This document shows, one piece after another, positions 56,773 through 64,000 of a stretch of DNA of 64,000 nucleotides (the first letter of the stretch is position 1; every line of letters begins with the position of its first letter). Made by a program: the position numbers and the translations under genes. Where the stretch lies: assembly GCA_028641055.1 (NCBI GenBank), contig CM054061.1:114460019-114524018 (forward strand). The letters are read 5' to 3'. This DNA comes from Alopecurus myosuroides (taxonomy: Eukaryota > Streptophyta > Magnoliopsida > Poales > Poaceae). The notes under the pieces were generated by a model. The model did no database searches and was not told the DNA's origin. It was given only the letters and a program-made list of their open reading frames with translations.

Positions 56773-58986
56773 TGATATCCCACAAGTATAGGGGATCGTG
56801 TGTAGCCTTTTCGATAAGTAAGAGTGTCGAACCCAACGAGGAGCTAAAGGTAGGATAAGTATTCTCTCAAGTTCTATCAACCACTGATACAACTCTACGC
56901 ACACTAAACGTTTACTTTATCTAGGAAATAATACTAGAGCAATAATACGGGTATAAGAGATAGCTTTGCAAGATGATAAATACAAGAAAGTAAAGTTAGT
57001 TGCTGCAGCAATAAACTACACTAAATGAATATAAACTAACAATACCATGAGTGTGGAAAAGTGGTGGAAATTGTGATGGATTTGTCCATGATCAAATAGT
57101 CAAATACAAGATTGATATTTCTCTTTTATGTGGGAGAGGCAAAGCTAACAAGCTCTCACTATCCCATATGCTTTAATCACTAGATTGTGTCTCATGTTTC
57201 TGTCACTCAAGCAGCTCTCCCTCTAACTTTCTCCATATACTACAAACCCTGTGATGTGATCCATGCGCGCATAAACATATGATGACATGTCGTGGTGTGG
57301 AGAAGACAGATGTCATAGGATGGCTAAAGTTGGGGCCGATGGACGGGGGTATCCGGGGAGGGATCACACGACGAGTAGCTGCGCTCAAGAAACACTGCAA
57401 ACAACAAGAACTACCCAGGTTCGGGGCCCTCGTGTGGAGGTAACACCCCTACTCCTGCCTATCTCTATGTATGTATAATCTCCGAGTAGCCACAACACAA
57501 GTTTGCCTCTCAGCCGAGTAGCCACTCGGCAGCTCTGTCTAGCTCTAGTGCTGTCTCTTGCAATAAATGCGATCTGAGGCAACGTCCCTCGCGCAGGAGG
57601 GGGCAGGGCACCTTATATACTGGTGCCCAGCCAAATAAACAAGTAATAGAAAGTACAACTAATGTGACTTAAGCACTGTGACGCAGGGCATGCTTCTGGG
57701 ATCTCGCACCGAGAAGCCGCCATGCCGTACGGCTGACAGGACATGTCCACTCTGTCAGCCTCACAGTGTAGGACCCCATCCTCTCCTGTCCCCCTGTTAG
57801 TGACAAGACAAGACAGGTGCCCATCTCTCTGTCACAAAGCCGCGTCACTGATGATCACGCACCTTGTAAGTTGAACCGCACGCCGATACGGATGCAGGAT
57901 ACGCGGGATCTCTGTCAGAACGACTCTGTTGACTTCTGGCCCGAGTAGCTTCTCTACTCAGACCGTAACTTCTCTATTCGGTCGAGTATAATCTTCCTTA
58001 ATATCTTCTCCTGGTCATCAGTGAACATGTCCGGATAGAACCTACCGGGTAGCAGGTACCCAGGTAGCCATCTACCCGGTCAACAACACTTTGACCTTCA
58101 CTTTAACACTTGCCTTACCCCTACTCGGGGGTAGCCCCCCAACATGGCACCATAGGACTGTAACAAATTCAATATATAACTCAAACCATCCATATATATT
58201 CAATAATCAATCATATGACAAAAGGGATCTACACAAACATAACATAGATGCAATAGATCATCTGCAAATAATTTATAACGTCAAACACCATGTTTACATA
58301 GGGAGGTACATAGGTGTTTGGGAGGATGAACCACTGTATACAAATAGGAATTGGCGATGGAGATGGCGGTGAAGACGGTGGAGAGGGCTGCGCGGGGCGC
58401 AGGGCGGCGGTGGCGCCGATGGTAGCCCAAAGACTCCTTCCCTGCATCGCCAGCATCATAGGGGAGTGCTGCCCCTTAGCCCTCTTCCTTCATGGACTTG
58501 GGAGCCCTCCCCCATGGAGATGAGATCCATAGGGGAGGCTAAAACGTGGCTTTGCCGGCTGAAAATTCGTTGTATGGGGTCACTCCCACGACCTAGGTTT
58601 CCTCTCTTTATATAGTCTCACGGATTTCCGTCACCCCATCTAGGGCTGCGGTAAATCGGGTGTATCTCAGCCGTTCAGATTCGGAATCAGGTGAATTTTA
58701 ACTCTAGAACGTACGTCACGAAATTCCCCACATCTTTGTATTATGTGATCTTTAAAAAGTGTTTTCAGACAGATTTCAAGAAAGCCCAAATTCGACTCCA
58801 ACAAGGTTTGTTCTTCTATTTTTGGTAATTCCTACACATCAAAGTGTAAAACAAGAACATTATGCACTTTTGCAACTATTAGTAGGTTAGTCCAAATAAA
58901 TTGTAAACTTAATATAAAAACAATTATGAAAAGCATTAAAGTAGCATGAAACCATCACAAATTATAGATACGTTTTGAACGTATCA
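56773..58986 (-). repeat. 3' LTR of the gypsy element, copy 2
   Basis: It runs from TGATATCCCACAAG to GAACGTATCA, the same length as copy 1. Confidence 0.8.
57288..58144. mobile_element. Solo LTR-like insertion, copy 2
   Basis: Copy of 28682-29538 with the same TGACA/TGGCA flanks; the empty site is at 63854-63871 in the paired LTR. Confidence 0.7.
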
Positions 58987-61900
58987 ACATCCCCAACCTT
59001 AGTTCCTACTCGTCCTCGAGTAGGTAAACTATAAAACATAATAATTTCTGAGGTGACATGCTACTAACATAAGCTTGATCATTATAATTTAAAAGCATAT
59101 GTAAGCTGAGAACATAGAACTTAAGAACAATCATGATAAATAAAACTTTAATAATAAAGCATAGAAATCACCTTGCATCATGAGGAAGTAACACAAATAG
59201 AAGATTATGAATGAAAATGCATCGAAAGTTATACGTTTGTTTCAAGTATAGATAAAGCATGGCAAAGTGATATTTTGCTAGTCCTTAAGAGTGGGGCAAA
59301 ACATAAATGCCAGGACTCCTTCAAAGTTTATGAGGAAGACTAGAACAAATAATTTGAGAACAAGTAATAACACATCATGAATCAATTAATAATGTTTCTG
59401 GGACAAATGCACATTAAACTCATAATAGAAACTATGCTCTCTCAACTGTGCATAAAGTTAGAAGATGGAGACTCAACATAAAAAGTAAATGAAAGGACCT
59501 TCACAGAGGGAAGCATGGATCACTCATGTGCTAGATCTTTTATTTTATTAAACATAGGTGTAAAATGTTTGACACTCCTCCCATCCATCTTACACAAACC
59601 ATGTCTAACCGAATCCTCGGACGCCTACCAACAATCACATACCATGGAGGAGTGTCTATATTTTGGGAGATGTATGCTAATGTCAACAAATGGTAAACAG
59701 AAAATACAGTACGTCATAAGCCAACTAGATTTCACAAGAGCGGCTCCCATATGAAGGACGCAACTGGTGTAGAAGGTCATCCCTCTTTCTCTTTTGTTTA
59801 CACAATTATGCTATGACTGATAAATCAGGGGCAAAAATAGTGAAGAGATTTTGTGTGTATTAATTTGGGGCTAGGCACCCCGCTGCCAGCTCTTCCATCA
59901 ACTGGATAAGCGGATGAAGCCACTAGTCCAGGGTGTGAAATCCAATCAACAAGTGAGATAAATATTCTCTATTTACTTCCTCATGAGCAAAAACAGGAAC
60001 ACAAAGCAGGAGTAATTTTGAAGGTTATAAAGGTAACAGATGAGCAATTTACTTGGAGTGACAGTTAAATACCACATGTAGGTAGGTATAGTTCACACAA
60101 TGGGAAAAATTGATTTTAGGGAGTTGGATGCACGAGTAGAATTCCATACTCAGTATAGGTGGAGGCTAGCAAAAGACTGGGAGCGACAAATCAAGAGAGC
60201 GTAAGAGCCATAATCATGCATAGCGACATAAACATCATTAATTAAAGGATAAGTTGTACCACAAGTTCAAAAACTAAATGATCATAGAGGCTATTAGTCA
60301 CCGGTTCATAGTCATAAACATGGTGTGAGCATGCTCCAAGTCAACCAAATAAAACATTCAAAGGAGAATACCGCAAATTTATGCTTCCATATGACAAGAA
60401 CAACTCATGATTCTTTCAATGTCATATTAAACACTCTCAGCTATTTGAGGCTGATCATACTAATCAATAACCATAAGGCTTTAAAACTAAAATAACATCT
60501 ATCATGATATGAAAAAGTTCTAGCCACAGTCTATACAAGCTTCTAGTTGTACAATTAAAAATTCTACCTCAACCAGTAGTTTCTTTTCCCAACAAGCATC
60601 ATACGAGATATGTTTTAACAAAAATACTCTATATGATACAGCAATAAAACATGAGAATACTCACATAACACTACTAAAACTAACAACTCTTAATAAGAGA
60701 TGCATGAAAACATAGGCTAAACGCAGTACTAGCAAAAAGTGAACACTCACAGAACAATAAGAATGAAAACTAGAGTGTTCTAAGCAATGAAAACGGAGCG
60801 TGTCTATCTCCCACACAAATATGATAAGATCCAACCATAAACTACAGCAAAAAACTAAACAATCTGAAAGCAAAAATATAAGACGCTCCAAGTAAATCAC
60901 ATAAGATGTGACCGAATAAAAACATAGTTTCACTAGAAGTGACCTGATAATTTGTCGATGAAGAAGGGGATATCTTGGGCATCCCCAAGCTTAGACGCTT
61001 GAGACTTCTTGGAATTTGCTGGGATGTACCACCGGGGCATCCCCGAGCTTAGGTTCTTCACTCTTCTTGATCACGTCATATCATCCTCTTCTCTTGACCC
61101 TTGAAAACTTCCTTCACATCAAACTTCTCACAATCTTCATTAATAACATTAGTGCAATCGAAATAATAAATTCACATGGTTCAGTTTCAACACAAGACTA
61201 ACACTCATAAACACATTAGCTACTACCAAAAAATATTTTAAAACTCTTTTTCTCAAAACAACACCAAAAGAAATAGATTAAGAGGCAAATGCAATTATTA
61301 GCAGAAATAGATTAAGAGACAAATCTATCAAAACAGAACAACAGGTAAATATGATTTTTTTTCAAAAATCTTCTGTTGATCAAATAAAAAAGTGTTCAAC
61401 TAAGAAAATTTGCGTATATAGCCCAGGACTACGCACAAAAAAACTCAGGTTTGAATTTTCTGTAATTTTATACGAATTTAACAGTGGACAACAAAAATCT
61501 GTTTCTTATACAGAAATCCGAAATATAGTCTCAACTTTCCACTAGAGGCTTTACTTGGCTCAACTAATACATGAAAATAAATATACAAAGGAGATTCTAC
61601 AGAAGTATACAACCCCTTGACTCAAAGAAAAAAAGAGAAAAACCACGCAAAAATAAAAACATGAGTTATCTCCGAAGAAGTGATTTTCTTTAAACCCTTT
61701 TAGTTAGGCATGATAATTTTCCCAAAGTGCTGCTATTAAACAAAATAAAATTTTGTTTTTGAATTACATAAAGGTTTATTAAATTTCCAACTTATATATG
61801 AAAGGTAAGACCCAAAAAGAATCAAACGAAAATGCAAAACGACCACTCTTACAACAAAAGTCAGAATCAATCCAGAAAAATAGCAGCTGGAAAACGTATT

Positions 61901-63203
61901 TATTAGGTGCACTTAAACATGTCATAAATTTTTGCCAATTTTTGTGAATGCATAGGGTTAGATGATACATAACCAGTTAAATTTTAGTGACTTTTTAATT
62001 TTTCAGTAAAATATGAAAAATCATACAGTGAGCAGCATATGCTAAAAACAGAAAAGCCCTTAAATATGCATCAACTAAAACTAAATGCGCAAAACTTGGT
62101 ACTTTTTTTTCAGAAACTAAAATAAAAGAGGATAAAGAAGAATTAAACTTCATAGTAATAGTAAAGAAACACAAAAATAAATGAAAGCAGATTAAAATAC
62201 ATGTTAAGACCATATCATGTGAAAAAGGCAATATAAGATCATGAACGAGAAAACCTCATTTTTGTTAATGGATAGGGGGATTACTCGGGCATCCCCAAGC
62301 TTAGATGATTGTATCTTCTTCAATATGTTTTTGGGATGCACCTAAACATCCCCAATCTTGAGCTCTTGCATCTTTTTGTTCATCTCATATCACCATATTG
62401 ATTAGATATTATAAGCTATATCCACATAAAACTTCACAAAACTCATTAGTAGGGTTAGTACTCATTTAATAAAATTCACTCATGTTCAAGTATTGAAAAG
62501 TTTCATGATATTTATTAAACATTAGCCACTTTATATACAGTGGTTTCTTATAAATATTCTGTTGTTCGTCGAAAAACTAAGGAAACTAAGAACACTAAGT
62601 ACAATATTGAATAAACAAAGAAATCTGCGAAAACTGAACATCCTGTAAAGATGTCAATCAATGAGATAGTTATGTAGCTCAAATAAAAAAACATAAAACT
62701 AATGAAAGAAAGATCATAATCTCAGGTTTATGCACAAAAAATTTCAGATCAAAATAATGTTCTGGTAATTTTCAACAGGTTATACGGTGAAGCACAACAA
62801 ATCTGTTTCTGCATAGTAAACAAAACTTTCGCACTCGGAAGTAACTAGGGACTAATATTAGCACTTATTTTTATTATGTACAACTATACAATATTTACAA
62901 TATATACATTTTTTATCTGAAAAGCTTCCATGGAAAGATTTGTTTTGGTTTCATAGGCATGATCACAAGTGTTCAAGGTCGACCCCCACTTAAGCATTAC
63001 TCATCTTTCCAATCACTTTCCTTTTTGAATACATTTTTAGATATCAAGTACAACTAATTTTTTTTTGTAATTCGTGTTCACTATCCATAAATAAAGATAG
63101 CAAACAACTTAAAAATGAAAAGTAAAACTACTTATAATTGAAAGCAAAATTACTTAGAGATAAAAAAACAAGTGCACACAAGAACATTCACCCCACGCTA
63201 TTG

Positions 63204-63223
63204 CTCCCCGGCAACGACGCCCG
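63204..63223 (-). promoter_or_regulatory. Primer-binding site, tRNA-Asp type, copy 2
   Basis: Same degenerate site as 34597-34616. Confidence 0.7.
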
Positions 63224-63232
63224 AAAAGGTCT

Positions 63233-64000
63233 TGATATCCCACAAGCATAGGGGATTGTGTGTAGCTTTTTCGATAAGTAAGAGTGTCGAACCCAACGAG
63301 GAGCTAAAGGTAGGATAAATATTCTCTCAAGTTCTATGAACCACTGATACAACTCTACGCACACTAAATGTTTACTTTATCTAGGAAATAATACTAGAGC
63401 AATAATACGGGTATAAGAGATAGCTTTGCAAGATAATAAATACAAGAAGGTAAAGTTAGTTGCTGCATCAATGAACTACACTAAATGAATATAAACTAAC
63501 AATACCATGAGTGTGTAAAAGTGGTGGTAAGTGTGATGGATTTGTCCATGATCAAATAGTCAAATACAAGGTTGATATTCCTCTTTTATGTGGGAGAGGA
63601 AAAGCTAACAAGCTCTCACTATCCAATGATTGCAAGTACTTATGATTGGAACTCTAGCAAACATCCGTAACTACTAGAATATACATTAAGGTAAAAATAT
63701 CCAACCATAGCATTAAGATCAAAAGGTCCTCTTTATCCCATATGCTTTAATCACTAGATTGGGGCTCATGTTTCTGTCACTCAAGCAACCCTCCCTCTAG
63801 CTTTCTCCACATACTACAAACCCTATGACATGATCCATGCGTGCATAAACATATGATGGCGCCATAGTACTGTAACAAATTCAATATATATCTCAAACCA
63901 TCCATATAGATTCAAAAATCAATCATATGACAGAAGGGATCTACACAAACATGACATAAATGCAATAGATCATCTGCAAATAATTTATAATGCCAAACAC
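63233..64000 (-). repeat. 5' LTR of the gypsy element, copy 2, cut by window end
   Basis: It matches 34626-35393. The sequence beyond the window decides how far the duplication extends. Confidence 0.8.

Larger units (their letters stand above)
54771..64000. repeat. Duplicated segment, copy 2 of 26165-35393
   Basis: The whole stretch repeats the earlier segment in the same orientation, at an offset of 28,606 bases (28,607 after one extra A in a poly-A run near 62690). It runs off the end of the window. I saw about eleven differences in the first 1.7 kb, nearly all small indels, and only one in the remaining 7.5 kb. Confidence 0.95.
56773..64000 (-). mobile_element. Coding-poor gypsy element on the minus strand (copy 2, cut by window end)
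   Basis: 3' LTR 56773-58986 with the solo-LTR-like insertion 57288-58144, internal region 58987-63202, primer site 63204-63223, and 5' LTR from 63233 to the end of the window. It matches 28167-35393 almost base for base, including the nested insertion, so the duplication is younger than that insertion. Confidence 0.85.

Noticed and set aside
1..64000. CRISPR arrays, bacterial operons or organellar inserts
   Set aside because: No regularly spaced repeats, operon-like gene runs or plastid/mitochondrial genes were seen.

Overview
The window is nuclear DNA from a grass, most probably a Triticeae species (wheat, Aegilops or barley group). This is inferred from a grass-type split chloroplast gene with a very GC-rich first exon, from nested LTR retrotransposons of the kinds that fill Triticeae genomes (tRNA-Asp-primed gypsy elements whose LTRs begin TGATACG, and copia elements), and from a Harbinger element and small MITEs in the gaps between them. 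No bacterial, organellar or CRISPR-like sequence was seen. Only one host gene looks functional.

Layout: 1-3616 (minus) holds ten exons of UGP3, a plastid UDP-glucose pyrophosphorylase whose 3' end lies outside the window. 3.9-8.1 kb is a cluster of AT-rich fold-back elements whose arms carry tRNA-like A-box/B-box modules. 8.1-18.3 kb is a retrotransposon nest: a gypsy end split by a 4.2-kb TG...CA insertion, then a non-autonomous gypsy element with a decayed gag. 18.27-26.16 kb is an old, stop-riddled copia element. 26.17-35.9 kb is a copia LTR, a broken gene fragment and a coding-poor gypsy element on the minus strand. 35.9-43.7 kb is a lower-copy island with a short hAT/TTF-like gene fragment, a complete 2,055-bp Harbinger element with TTA duplications, and an F-box pseudogene split by insertions. 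43.73-55.69 kb is a tandem copia array, LTR-internal-LTR-internal-LTR on the minus strand, bounded by one ATCCA target-site duplication, with two intact gag-pol frames. 55.69-64.0 kb repeats 27.08-35.39 kb almost perfectly.

The main points for a second look are: (1) outward-facing tRNA-like modules in fold-back arms at 4-7.3 kb; (2) a copia family whose LTR carries the gag start codon and a possible in-frame 210-nt intron, with no visible tRNA primer site next to the LTR; (3) the tandem array with a mosaic middle LTR; and (4) a duplication of at least 9.2 kb whose left junction is abrupt and whose differences are indels clustered beside that junction, so it may be an assembly error. The transposons account for almost all of the layout; apart from UGP3 no host pathway can be reconstructed from this window.
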